A stretch of DNA of 64,000 bases from Annona cherimola. Its lineage: Eukaryota > Streptophyta > Magnoliopsida > Magnoliales > Annonaceae. The notes below the pieces were generated by a model. The model ran no database searches and was not told where the DNA came from. It was given only the letters and a program-made list of their open reading frames with translations. The position numbers and the translations under genes are program-made. Shown piece after piece: positions 22,134 to 34,060 of this stretch; position 1 is the first letter of the stretch, and each line of letters opens with the position of its first letter. The DNA lies in the NCBI GenBank assembly GCA_030490835.1, contig CM059973.1, forward strand, positions 57,230,008-57,294,007. Reading direction: 5' to 3'.

Positions 22134-22982
22134 AGATCAATTATGATGTGATTTTCTAAATTTGCTGCTACTAGAGTTAAACCATAGCATAAGTATCTGA
22201 TTTTTGATTACTTATTAATGCGTTTTACTTTAATGCTAACATTCTCCAGGTTATTGTTAGATTTGGTTAGTATTTTTATTAGTTGCATCCTTTTGTATGG
22301 TTTGCCTCATATTTGTCGGTGGTCTTGGTCCTTGCTTCATCCTATGCCTAAGGTGCATCCAATGATTTCATTGATAAGTAACCCATCTTCTCAAACACCT
22401 CTGCCCATTGTAGCATGAATTTAGAGTTGATTAGTTGAAAATTTGTTAGTGACTTGATCAAGAAAGATCTAAGTGATCATTGGAAAGCTAGATTCCCGCT
22501 GAAGTAAGAAAGCTAGATTCTCGTTGGAGAATGAAATATAGAGTAAATTTTGATGTCCTTTCATCAATAGCTATACTTTCCCTCAACATCATTTCCACTT
22601 CATCCAGCTAGAACCCAAAATCCACACTCCCCATTATCTTCCTCCGATTTGATAATGGAAAACCACTAGATTTTAAGGCATGCCCATCTTTTCTCCTCCA
22701 CCACATTATTCTCATTAATCCATCTCAAGCATCATCATTGTCAAGGAACATATGCACCACATCGCCATGATTTTCAAGTCCATCAGGTGTATTTTAATCA
22801 TTATGAGAATATCCAAGTGTCATGTTAACAGTAGGGCATTATGCAGGGATGGGGAAGGGGTGTCATGGGTGTGCTTGTAATTATATTCAAATTATGTAGG
22901 GGTTATTTGAAATTTTTGAAACTAAGTACGTAATATGCAATTACAACCAAACTATATAAATATATTTATAAATTACTCAATC
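22134..22982. other. About 0.85-kb insert in the LINE, flanked by long direct repeats
   Basis: The LINE sequence containing GAAGAAGATTCCTAA occurs on both sides (22089-22137 and 22983-23025), so the intervening DNA is an insertion or rearrangement. It has no recognisable gene; the 22218-22418 frame looks like chance. The direct repeats of about 40 bp are far longer than an LTR element's target duplication. Confidence 0.45.
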
Positions 22983-24283
22983 TTATAGGATGAAACGAGA
23001 AGAAGATTCCTAAGGATAAAGAGACATAAGTACTAAAGTATTTCTAGAATATATTCACAATAGAAAATTGAGTAAATATGGGAGGAGTAATTGAGAAAAT
23101 AGAAAGAAAAATTTTAGTTACTAAGGGAAATAATCTTACTAAGCCATTGCTAAAGGCTGAAATATTTCAAGCACTAAAGTATATAGATCTATTAAAGGCA
23201 CATGGACCATATGAATGTCTGCAGGGTTTTACTAAAAGCATAGGAGATTATTGAGAATGATATCTCTTACATGTAAAACATTCATGGAAACCGACTCATG
23301 TTCTCAATAAAGAATAAATATTTAGAAAATCAACTTCACAACAATTGTTCTTATACTAAAAATGGGGAAGGTAAGGTTATAAAATTTTGATCCATTAGCA
23401 CTTGTGATAAATAAAATTCTATCAAAATTGTTAGAAAATAGGCTTAAGATATATCTTGGGATTAAAGCAGCTCAAGAAAATGTTTTTGTATGAGGGAGGC
23501 TAATAACAGATAATATGTTAATGGCTTATGAAGTTGTTCACACCCTTCAAAGTAAAAATCAAGGGAAAAAAAAGAGATTGTAGTTAAGTTCAACATGTTC
23601 AAGGCATAAACCTATTTGGAGAGGGAATATCTATGTCAAATGATGACAAAAATGAATTTCCATGAAGTTTGGATGGATTAGATTAAGAGCTGTTTGTGCT
23701 CAGTTACACATTATAACTATAAATGCTTTTAAAATTGAGTTACTCACTCCAAGTAGGGGATTAAGACAAGGAGATCCACTATCCATTTATCTTCTTCCCA
23801 TATTTGTTGAAGGATTTTTAGTTCTACGTTCGGAAGTAAACAAATTGGGATAACCAAATGAGATTAACATGTTCATACCTTTAAAAATCCATTTATTTTT
23901 TGTAAATGATGCGTTACTATTCGTTAAGGCCAACAAAGAAAAAGTGTGTTGAATGAAAGACATAATTCAATTATATGAGAAATGCTCTAGCTAAGAAGTA
24001 AATATAAAGAAAACTACAACTTCTTTAACATAAATATAAGACTTAAACAGAGGCACGATATTGAAAACTTAATTGGAGGTCAGGGGTAGAAGATTTAGGT
24101 TTCTTTAGGACTACTGATCTAGGCCGGATGACTAAAACCTTCCATTTTCAAAAGCATTAAGGAAAGAATATGAAAGAAAATTTAATAATGGTAGGGAAAA
24201 TTCCTTTCATAGAGAGGGAAGTAAGTTCTTATTAAGATTGTGGCCTAAGCAATGCTAAGGTATGTAACGAGCTTATTTCTAAT
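22983..24283 (+). pseudogene. LINE ORF2, reverse transcriptase domain
   Basis: RT copies LINE RNA at the target site. Plus-strand motifs in order: AHGPYECLQGF (family A-P-G-P-D-G-F) near 23190; NKILSKLL and GRLITDNMLMAYEVVH near 23405-23540; KFNMFKAY near 23590; GLRQGDPLSIYLLP near 23758; LFFVNDALLFVKA near 23890; then EVSS..IVA.AM near 24225. The active site F-A-D-D is changed to F-V-N-D. Many stops. It is cut at 24283 by a TIR-like element. Confidence 0.8.
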
Positions 24284-26506
24284 CAATCTTATCAAAATCA
24301 AACCAGTTAAAAAAATGATTAAAACCGGATTAAACTAGCATGTTGATAAAAAGTTTATTTAAAATTAGTTAACTATAAATTTATATAAGATGTATGGTAA
24401 ATTAATAAATTAAAATTAAAAGCTTATATTTTGGAGAATAAAAGTAAAATACAAACAAAGATAAACATTAAACATTAAACATTAAAAATATATTATCTTT
24501 TCTTAGTGTACTATTCACAATCTCACCGCAAGTGTATAAGTCATAGATTGTAGTATATAAAATATCGATCTACAAGGAATTCGAGACTCAAGACGTTGGA
24601 TTTAAACACTTTATAACAAAAATTAAGAAAATAAGAGAAGAAAAAGAAAGAATAACAAAAAGGAATATAACATAAAACATGAATTAGAAATCAGAGGATT
24701 GAGAGCACCTAGGATTTAGGATTTCATATACGTCTTTTGCAATAGATACATAGAATGCTTATTTAATCTGGATATTATGTATTAAAGGAGAACAAACCCT
24801 AAATTATCCTTACACCTTCTCTCGAAACCTGCAAAGTGTAACCCTAATGTATTTTTAATCACCTATTTTCAAGGGATTAAGTCAATTAGGATTCATTAAG
24901 TTCTATGGTTGTTCATGGTATTCCTCAAGGTTATCATGCATATTTTCATAATCTCAGATTTTCAGGTTTAATATTTTGATTATTGTATATTAGACTTCTA
25001 CCTTTCGGTTCCTTTACCTAATATATGAAAATCATTGCCAAAGTATAGGCCTTCACACCAAGGAAGCATTAAACTACAAGATATTAAATTAACACAAAAT
25101 ATCTTAAATAATTAAACTACAATATCAGCCATATTGTACGCATGCTACATCGTAAACCCTAGACTAAAAGTTTAACCTAGCATGTTTATAATAAAAATCA
25201 GACACAAAATGCTATTGTATTCAAAGTCCATCGCAAACAAGATAACTAAATGAAAAGAAAAGAAGAAAAGGAAAACTTATTCAATGGAAGTCTCAATGGT
25301 GTCTCGACCACCTCAAGAAACTCGTTACCTTGCTCCTTGCCTCGTGCTGTACGCCTCCTCTCGCTCTTTGAACAAGCTTCCAAAACATTCTAGGATGCTT
25401 TGAGACATTCCTAAGAGGTCTTTATGTAGGAATCCGGGGAGTACTTATGCACAGAGTCTAAACCACACTTGAAACTATGGAATCAGGGGTCCACAGAGTT
25501 TGAACCATGTGGCACCTAGATCCACACAGTTGAAACTGTGTGGCACATTGGATTGTTCAGTTTTATACGTAGCTTTGCACAACTTCGTCCCGTTTTGCCC
25601 CGATTCACTCCAAATTTTCCTTGACACATGTCAACAAATTCTATACTACCTTGATCCTCATTCTAACTCCTTTAAAATCTTTAAAATTATATGTGGTCTT
25701 GATTCTTGAGCTTTGAACTTCTCAAACAAATGCATGTTGCACCAAAAAAAGTGCACCAACTTCAACTGGCCATAACTTTTGATCCGGGAGGAGTTACGGG
25801 AGCCATAACATATCAATGGAAAGCATTTTTCGAGCTCGTCAACATAGCATCTAGGAAAAGCCAAGCTTTTTTGTATGACATAAGGCCCCAAATTAGCATT
25901 ACTTTCCGGCTTTGCACGAATCAGTCAATTGTGAGTGTTTTGTGCTAAGTAAAGCTAAATCAATAAAAATATAATTCAAAATATCTTAAACACTCAAATT
26001 CTTATCAATTCATATTCAAAATACATGATATAAAAATGACTCAACATGTATCCATACTAATGTAGCTACGACCATTTTTCAAGATTCATAAATACTTTTC
26101 ATTCTCTCAACCCATTCCCTCTCCCTTCGATCATCCTCTCTTCCTCCCTATCACCTTCGTTCTCTCCCTTGTCAATGGCAATGATAGGTTCTCAGGGATG
26201 TGATAGCAATGAGAAGATGGAAAAGACATCCCCTTTTCTTTCTCTTCCCTCGTCTTCTTCCCCTTCCTCTCCTTCTCCCTCTTCCTCATTAACAACATTA
26301 ATATATTTTTAAGGATGTGATTTTGGTTTCTTGATGTATAATGATCTGCTTAACTGGATGGTAGATATCTGGTCAAATCATTACCCAAATTAGTTTCCAC
26401 TGGTTTAATTGTCCTAATTGGAAACTGGTGTGGATCAAACTAATATTATGATTGATTCATGGTCGAAATAGTTCAACTAGTTGGTTTGATTTAACTTTTA
26501 CAACAC
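24284..26506. mobile_element. TIR-like element interrupting the LINE
   Basis: Flanked by TATTTCTAAT (24274-24283) and TACTTTTAAT (26507-26516), an 8/10 match that fits a MULE-type 9-10 bp duplication. Its removal joins L-F-L-I to L-K-S-F-Y-D-K in the LINE frame. Ends share AAATCAAACCA in inverted orientation, not at the exact termini. No transposase remains. It holds LTR-like unit A copy 2. Confidence 0.4.
24507..26046 (-). mobile_element. LTR-like unit A, copy 2
   Basis: About 1.54 kb starting TGTACTATTCAC and ending GACTCAACA. It is colinear with 13205-13345, 18531-19533 and 21249-21295, so it shows the unit without nested inserts. No matching flanking duplication is visible (CTTAG versus TGTAT). 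No ORF of interest. Confidence 0.6.
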
Positions 26507-27100
26507 TACTTTTAATACTAAAGAGTTTCTATGATAAGATGAATGTGAAGCTCAGGAAGTTTTGGTGAGAAGAAAGGAATGAAAATGGAATTCGAGTAGA
26601 ATTTCTTTGGACAAAATGTACAACTTAAAGATTAGAAGTTATTTCAAATTTTGTGACCTATTATCAGTCAATCTAGCATTGCTAGCTAAACAAGTTTGTT
26701 CCCCTATCAATGCAAAATAAATTTCTATGTCACAAAATCTTGCAATCAAAATATTTTTATAATGGAAATTTATGAGAATACAAGGGGCATACTATTAACT
26801 CATGTACTTTACTTGGAGGTGTATCTAAAGATAAGAGACATAGTAAGAAGAGGATGCAAGTGGAGGATTAGTATTGAAAAGATGGAAAAATTCTTTCATG
26901 ATATATACGAAAGTGAAATGATAAAGAGAGTAGGGTCGTTACTATCATTTATACTAGATGATATTTTGGTGGATTATTTTATCAATGGGAATTCAAGGCA
27001 GTGGAAGAATGAAATCTAGTAGTAGCTAGAGAGAGGTTGAAAGTTATTCAAAATGGTGTCATTGCCAATTATGAAGGAGGAAGATAAAAATTTATAGGAA
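26507..27100 (+). pseudogene. LINE ORF2, C-terminal region
   Basis: Residues KSFYDKMNVKLRKFW, then (in shifted frames) LLAKQV and RGCKWRIS..., then ILDDILVDYFINGNSRQWKN. They match the region after RT in plant LINEs (L-R-K-F-W-W ... L-L-A-K-Q ... G-x-R-W-R-I-G ... L-I-x-x-x-x-x-x-W). The frame 26696-27019 is partly open. RNase H was not recognised. Confidence 0.65.
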
Positions 27101-27442
27101 AGGGTAGCATATGACATATTTAGATTAAAATCAGCATGCAAAATGATTTAAATGAAGGATGAACAACGATCCAAACTACCTATTATAGTTAATAGTAATA
27201 ATTGAGGCTTTGATAATGATGTTTCTTGATTCATTTGGAAAATGAAATTGCTAAATAAGATTTTGTTTTAGATGGAGGATGTTCAATTATTCACTTCCTA
27301 CAAAAAGAGATTTGTTTAGATGAGGCATTTAGTTTAGTCCCATATGCTTTTTGATCAATAATGGAGAAAAAGATAATTCCCATATCTTTTGGAGATTCGA
27401 AAGAAGAAGTAGAGCTTTAAGCATGTCAATTTTGGATACTAT
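27101..27442. other. No recognisable feature; probable LINE tail
   Basis: AT-rich sequence without open frames or repeats that I can name. By position it may be the 3' end of the LINE. Confidence 0.3.
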
Positions 27443-28306
27443 CGACGAGTTGCGTATATGTCTAATTAAGTTGCTTATTTTAACTGAAGTATACGTGTCA
27501 TACAAGTAATAAAATGTGAGTTGAATATCGTTCTCATAAGGACTAGGTTAAACTAACTAGCATCTTGAAATTCCATTGCCTTTGATAGTTAGAAAATTTA
27601 AATGATTGATTGAACAGAAATTAATGATTAACAAGAAATTAAATAAGTTAAGAGCTAACGGTGGTGTCAGAATGAGCTGGGATTCTTAGAATTAATTAAG
27701 ATGGGTGGGAAATTGGGAATTTTTTACCTTTAACTATATCAATTTGGTTCCATTTTAATCAGTTATGTAGAGATTTACTAACCGAGGTTCATATGTATTT
27801 ATATATGCCTTCGAACATGTATAAACCTAATATCACTATACCTATTGCTATGTTCTCATGCAAACAAGTATGGCAGGATCGATTAGCTCATAACCTACTT
27901 AAGATTATATAGGATTAAACGGTATATTCCTATTCATATTAATATTCAACCCTACTATAGTTAAAAACCTGTGCCATATATGCAAATCTTATCTAGATTC
28001 ATCTTTTTCAAGTGTGAATATAGATATTAGATCATCTTACAAGATAGCTAGGCTTGTGAAAAGCATTCCACTCCGCATATATAGGTAAATTCACATAAAT
28101 CAAGTCTACAACAACTAGATATTTATATTCAAATCAAAAGAACCAAATCAACATGAGTTAAGAGTCAAATCATCCTATCTCTCATCACTTAAAGTTTAAC
28201 CCAAAAATAGAAGTTTAGATCCCATCATAACCATGTGCACAAGAACCCAACAATAAAGAACAAGAAGACGAGTGGAGGAAAAGAAAGAAAAGATAGAACT
28301 TGCTAG
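27443..28306 (-). mobile_element. Old Athila-type LTR, truncated
   Basis: Begins CGACGAGTTGCGTATATGTC, a diverged form of the Athila LTR end at 28621. It follows that LTR (CGAGTATCATTCYCA-like stretch, TTAGATCATCTTACAAG near 27987, initiator-like sequences) to about 28306, where a chromovirus LTR begins. Its U3 half is missing. Confidence 0.6.
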
Positions 28307-28620
28307 TGTGGCGCCCCCAACCCGAGGCGTCACAATCCTGAGCCTTACTGCAAGATCGTTATCAATTGGTAAATGTGAAATAGGATTGTTGCCCTGATCA
28401 CGTGGCAGGTTCTTAATTGAATCTTGTCCAAAAAAAATTTTTGTTTCATTCCTTTATCCATCGTCATTTCATTTGTTTGTATTTCACTCCATTCATCTTG
28501 TAAGCAATAATGCACTTGCAATTCGTTACACATAGAATTTTAGAATACTACTTGGTTCCCTTCCTTAAATACTTTTTCGTAAACTCATCATGTGCTAGCT
28601 GTCATCAACTGCACATATTG
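28307..28620 (-). mobile_element. 3' end of chromovirus LTR E2 (interrupted by Athila-like element)
   Basis: Starts TGTGGCGCCCCC and carries the GATTGGT/AAATGTGA and CCCTGATCAC segments common to the LTR ends at 37592, 60941 and 61464. It is cut at CATAT (28616-28620) by the element that follows, and resumes at 35924. Confidence 0.75.
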
Positions 28621-30157
28621 ACGAGCTGCGTATATGTCAATTAAAATGCTCGCTATTTACACAAGTATACGTGCTGTGTCAAGTAATAAAGAGTAAGTAA
28701 AGTATCATTCCCACGAGGAATTGTTAACCGAAATTATTAATTAGTTAAACGGCTTTCAATGGATGAAAAATTCTGGGTTTATGATTTCACTAAACTAACG
28801 ATTGCAATGAGAAATCGAGTGGAGATTACGAGACTACTGGATACTATAAACGGATTTTCTGATTAGGGATGGCAGATGGATAGTTCGGAGTCCTTGAATT
28901 TAAACTATATTGCTTTGGTTCTTCTTAATTGGATTGCATATGGATTTACTAGCCCAAGTTCATGTATCTTTATATATGTCTTCCAACATTATATAAAGCT
29001 AATTACACCCTATTTAATTGTTATGTTCCCATGCCATTAAATAAAGTAAAATTGATAAGTTCATAACCTGTATAATGACTACACAGGGTTTAATGGTATA
29101 TTCCTATCCGTTAAACAACTCCCCTTACACAAAGGTAGAAATCTATGCTTTGCACATGGATCCGGTTGAGATCTTCCTCTTCCAAGGATAAATCAAGCAA
29201 TTAAATCATCTTACAAGGTAGCTAATCTTGTAAGAAGCATTAAATCCACACATGCAAAGGTAAATCATACACAATCATATATAAAATCAAATATTCATTC
29301 CTGAATATTCTAAGAACCAAGAAACAATATAGTTTAGAATTCAAATCATCCTAACTATCCATCTAATGGAGGTTTAGTTCAAAGTCATGATTTTAACATC
29401 CGATACATCCATATGAAAAGTATCCATGAAAGTAGAGAAAGAACAGTGGAAAGAATAAGAGAAAACTGTTTTCCGGTGGTTTCCACCAACGGGGTTGATT
29501 CCTCTCTTCAATCTGGGCTTTGATGTTGATTTCCTCTTTCTTTTGCACTCTAGTTCGTCTCTGGGCTCCCTCTCTCCTTTCTCTCTCGTGCGTGAACCCC
29601 TTGGAACTATTTATATAGTCCTTTTGCGCAGCTTACACACTAAAATTTGTGCGTACGAATGTGTATTGGCGCCTAGGCATCCTTAGCTGGTGCCTAGGCT
29701 AGCTCTCTGTGTTCTGGGCAACTTGGACACATGCTGTAAACCCTAGGAGTCCATGCTTTGGAGCCTAGGCATCAACTCCCTGGACTTTTCTGGCTTGGAA
29801 CTTCTCCTTGACATGTTGTGATTGATCATGCTTGACATGTGTGTGCTGAAAATGGCCAAGGCACGTAGGGTGGCGCCTAGGCGCCATCCACTTGCCTCTG
29901 GTTGCCTTAGTTTGCATTCAACTAGCCTGCTTTGCCTTCATATGTCCCGTCATTCCTGCAAAAGATGGAAAACCTAACTAAATGAACTAAAAATTCCTAA
30001 ATAATGTTAGAAATGCCTAAAAACTAAATAATGCTCCTAAAATGCAAAGCGGATGAAAATTGAACTAAATGAATGCAAACTAAGCCTAATCTCTCGAACT
30101 AACGCACAAATCAAGTCTGAAATGGGCCATGATAACTCACAAAAATACGAGTTATCA
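28621..30157 (-). mobile_element. 3' LTR of Athila-like copy 1
   Basis: 1537 bp. In minus sense it begins TGATAACTCG and ends CAGCTCGTCA. It is the same LTR type as the solo copy at 57546-60861. The first bases form an inverted repeat (ATAACTCG/CGAGTTAT). It contains a TATA box and several GGCGCCTAGGCGCC-type palindromes. Confidence 0.85.
29608..29618 (-). promoter_or_regulatory. TATA box of Athila-like LTR
   Basis: The minus strand reads CTATATAAATAG. The solo LTR has CTCTATAAATAG at the homologous place (58137-58148). In copy 2 it is mutated (near 47588). Confidence 0.65.
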
Positions 30158-30172
30158 CACCCCCAAATTTAA
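30158..30172 (-). other. Polypurine tract of Athila-like copy 1
   Basis: Minus AAATTTGGGGGTG directly precedes the LTR start. A second tract (AAGTTTGGGGGGTG) lies at about 31166-31179, just 3' of the second ORF. Between them, 30173-31165 holds no gene. Confidence 0.75.
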
Positions 30173-31260
30173 ATGTTGCTAGTCCTCGAGCAACACATGC
30201 AACCCTAATGAATAAATCAATCAATCAATCAATCAATGCATTTGTGCAGACTTTATCAACTCCGTTTGCTTCCTGTTATGTTTTGATCAATCCACTTATC
30301 CATTTCACAAGGTCGAGATTAATCCAATTTGAAAAATCCTTCATTTTAAAAACAAGGCATGCATTTTCTTTCTCAAACCAAGTTACCTGTGAATGCTAAG
30401 ATTCCATAATGCACATTCATAATTCAACACATTAATCTTCCATTCGATCAGAGAAATGGTTAGAAAATTAATGAACACAAGCAAACCAAGGATTAAGCTG
30501 AATACACTGGTCACAGCAAATGGTATCAAGTCACTGGATTCCATTTCTAACAACTACACATTCTTTTTCCCACCAAAACTTATTGTAAAAATTCTCCTCA
30601 CCGTATTTCAAGATATCTGGAAATCTCTTTTTAGTTTTTTTTTGGCTCCCCTCACCATATTTCAGGGTATCTAGGGAGAATTTCCATTTTTAAGTGTTAT
30701 TACTGTGATTTTCCTTTGCTTTTTTACGTGAATATTGCCATTTGTCGATGCCAAGTCTTTGTTACTCAGCTTAGGTCAACCACCCCATTTTTATATTTTT
30801 TATGCCTTGCTAGGGGTACTGAACATGTTTGAGTAATTCTTGTGAAATAATACCATTTCTGAACCCGTTAAAGTACTTGGTCAGCATTTATTTAGTTCAG
30901 TTTTCATGATCTCGGTCTGAAAGATATGCCTGTGATTGAATTAGAACAATGCATTATGAAATTCCTTTTAATTCTTTCACATGTTACTTTTAACCTATTT
31001 TTATACTTGGTTTTTAATCTGAATAGCCCATTCTTTCATGAATTCAATTTCAAGTCAACATTAATCACAACCTTGCACATTTTCACAATAAGATGGATTG
31101 AAATTGACATACATGCAATATAAAATAAAGCATGAAAAATTAAAATGAAAAACTAACCTATGGTTGAGAATTATACACCCCCCAAACTTGAGAGATGCAT
31201 TGTCCTCAATGCATGATGAACTAAAATAAACTAATAATGAAAATACAATGAAAAGCAAAA

Positions 31261-32309
31261 TTAAAATAAAAGAAAAACAAAATGAAAGGACTGGGACTCC
31301 CTCATGAAGGGCGGGAGGGTGGAGATGTCGATTTGGCTGTCCTCCGCTATCTGCCGTAGGTAGGACTCTATTGCCCGGTCATGCTGCCGCTGGTACCTAG
31401 CTTGGGCGGCAACCAAATTCTCCAGGTTGGTTAACCGCTCGGCCGTGGATAGCGGCTGTGATGATGGTCCAGCTGCGGGAGTTACTCTTGGCCGTGTCGT
31501 GACGGTGCGAACTCGGGGCTGGGTGCGGTAGGAGAGGTTGTCTATGATGGCATGAAAGTTCAGGACCTCCTCCGTCGGCTCCCATCTGACGCCGGCCCGC
31601 TTGCAGAGCTGGCGATGAGGGATGGGAAGTAGTAGCTGCCCCGGGGTGCGGTCGCGTTGGCACAAATCTGCTGGTAGATAAGGTGACCCACATTGATCAT
31701 CATGCCACTGTAGATCGCATGGAGAAGCAGTGCCCTATCCATCGTCACCTCACTGACGTGGGTCGACGGCAACATCCGGGCCGAGATAAAATGTAAGAAC
31801 ATCCGCCCATCGTACATCATCTTGCTGCGCTTGAATGATGTGAGTTGTCCTCCCATGGACTTCCATGTCGGAGGCCGTTGGCAGATATGCTTGGTGATAG
31901 AGGTGACATCTCGACCTTCTCCCTCTAAAAACTCCTCATACTGGTCTGGATAGTCAAAAGAGCCCAATCCGTAATAGGAGTTGATCGCTTCAGCATGAAA
32001 CGGGACAATCTTGCCCCGGACCTTCACCCTACCCTACTCATGTTCTACCGCATTGGCATAGAACTCTTTCACCACTGGCACTATTGCAGATTCAGGCTGT
32101 GCGAGGAATATCTGCCAACCTTTAGTATTCAGTGCATTGATAAAGTTATCGGAGAAAGAGGTAATTTTTATTCCCTGTTCAGGAATCAGATGCCGCTTCT
32201 GAAACGAGTCTGTGTACCGCTTGAACGCTTGAGCAGACACGAATCGGTTTGCGTCAAATTCAACGAGCTCCTGAACGTTCTTCCTCTTTGCCGATGACGA
32301 TGAAGTCAT
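31261..32309 (-). pseudogene. Athila second ORF ('putative plant transposon protein' type)
   Basis: The role of this ORF, located where Athila elements carry an env-like frame, is not known. From ATG 32309 the minus strand reads MTSSSSAKRKN, FDANRFVSAQAFKRYTD, FINALNTKGWQIFLA, VPVVKEFYANAVEHE, a TAG stop, then VRGKIVPFHAEAINSYYGL and MMYDGRMFLHFISARMLPST. A frameshift falls near 31640, followed by a coiled-coil-like C-terminus (LTNLENLVAAQARYQRQHDR). It is about 340 residues if the breaks are ignored. No signal peptide or membrane segment is obvious. Confidence 0.7.
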
Positions 32310-33290
32310 ATCTTCCCTTGCAATGAAAAGTCTAACACAACCAAACAATCCAAAATCCAATACACAACAAGCCGACTAACCAATACCAGACAATCCACCC
32401 AAATCACCAACCTATTCAAACACCAACCAATGCCAAACAATCCTCCCAAAAACAATCTCCAATCAGCAGTCCAATCAACAAATCCAATCCAAACTTTCAC
32501 CCAAACAATCACCAAGCAGCCTTAAAGCAAAGAAAATATCTCAAGGTTGGAGAAGTTTTTACCCACAGAAGCTTTTCACCTGAAATTTTTAACTTGTGTT
32601 GTCTCTGAACTGGCGACGGGGCGCGAGGGTAGCGGCGCCTAGGCGCCGGACAGAGAAACGACGATGATGGGGCTCAAAATGGAGCCCAAATGAAGGGGAA
32701 AATGATGGAAACTTCAATGTGGGTGTTAGGCTTAGGATTTGGTGAAGAAAAACCAGAGTTTTAGATGGATTTGAATGGATCTATGCAAAGGAGAAAAGGG
32801 AAGAAAATGGAATGGTTGGAATAGATGAAATAGGAGGATGAATCCTTGATGAAATGCGGTTTGATTTGAGTTGAAATGGCTTGAAATCAAAGTTGGAATG
32901 GTTGGAAATGAAAAAAGGGGAAGAAAAATCGGCGTCGGGGCTTGGGTTAGGGTTTAGAACCCTAACTCGACCTTTATAAGGTCGTACGGGTCGCACTGTC
33001 CACGACCTGGCACCTAGGCGCCCGTGTTCTTTGGGAAGTTCATCATGGCACCGGGGCGCCCCCATAAGGCGCCTAGGCGCCGATTTCTTCCATAATATTT
33101 TTGCAATTTTTCCTAGCTGCTTCCCATCATGATCTTTATGAAATTATGCTCCAAGTTATTTTCCTAAAAATAAAAAGAAAAAGAAAAAAATAAAAACCAA
33201 AAATAAAAATGCAGATCAAACTAAAATTAATCAATGGGTTGCCTCCCATTCAGCGCTAAGCTTAACGTCCTCAGCCCGATGTTCCTGCTG
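32310..33290 (-). other. Athila-like spacer between protease end and second ORF
   Basis: Contains a low-complexity tract rich in CAACCAAACAATCC (32330-32530) and three GGCGCCTAGGCGCC-type palindromes (32634, about 33010, about 33065). Near 33240 it has GGGTTGCCTCCCATT, the inverse of the G-G-G-A-G-G-C-A-A-C-C-C block that follows pol in Athila elements. No gene. Confidence 0.6.
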
Positions 33291-34060
33291 TTTAGTCCGT
33301 TTTCAATTTCACTACCTCGAACTCCCGGCCATTTGGACTGCAACTTGGAGGTTCAGATCTGATCTTAGCCCATCGGTCCGTAAAGTCATGCCAGATTTGC
33401 CCCTCCGGCAGATGAGGTAAGGGTCTTCAGATATGAAAACATCCAAGTTTATCAGTTGTAACCCCTTCTATTCCATTGTTGGCTTTAATTTCCTTGTCCT
33501 GGTTTTCCACCAGCTCGGTCAGTCATTCGAATCTGACATAACCAACGAGTCGGTCTTTAACATAAGCAGAAAACTTGCGGCCCCTAGTCGCAATCTCCTC
33601 TTGGTCCTTTTTAATACCAGTCTGGGGAAGCTTTTGAACATTTGAATTGCCCATATCAATCCTTAAGTAATCATCTGGATCAGTTGGGCTCTGTATAGAC
33701 TTGAGCACATTGAAAGTAACCTTTTCATTTTGCACCTGCATGGTTAATTCTCCGGCTCGTACATTGATTATTGTGTTACCCATTGCGAGGAAAGGCCGAC
33801 CGAGAATGATTGGCGCATCTCGATCTTCTTCATAATCTAGGATAATAAAATCTGCAGGAAAAATGAACTTGTCCACCTTGATAAGAACATCCTTAATAAT
33901 ACCTTCTGGATATGTGATGGATCGATCTTCCAGTTGCAGCGTCACTGTGGTAGGTCGAGCTTCCCCTAAGCCTAATTTTCTGAAAATGGACTTGGGCATG
34001 AGATCAATACTGGCTCCCAAGTAGCATAGGCCTCTTCTGAAGTACTAGTCTCCAATCGTG
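33291..34060 (-). pseudogene. Athila-like protease, copy 1 (catalytic Asp lost)
   Basis: Retropepsin would cut the Gag polyprotein. Minus residues: LCYLGASIDLMPKSIFRKLG, SITYPEGIIKDVLIKVDKF, FPADFIILDYEED, PIILGRPFLAMGNTIINV. The active-site triad should read D-L-G-A; the Asp codon is changed to TAC (Tyr, 34023-34021). Copy 2 keeps D-L-G-A at 50025-50023. A C-terminal extension reaches a stop near 33290, with no RT after it. Confidence 0.85.
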
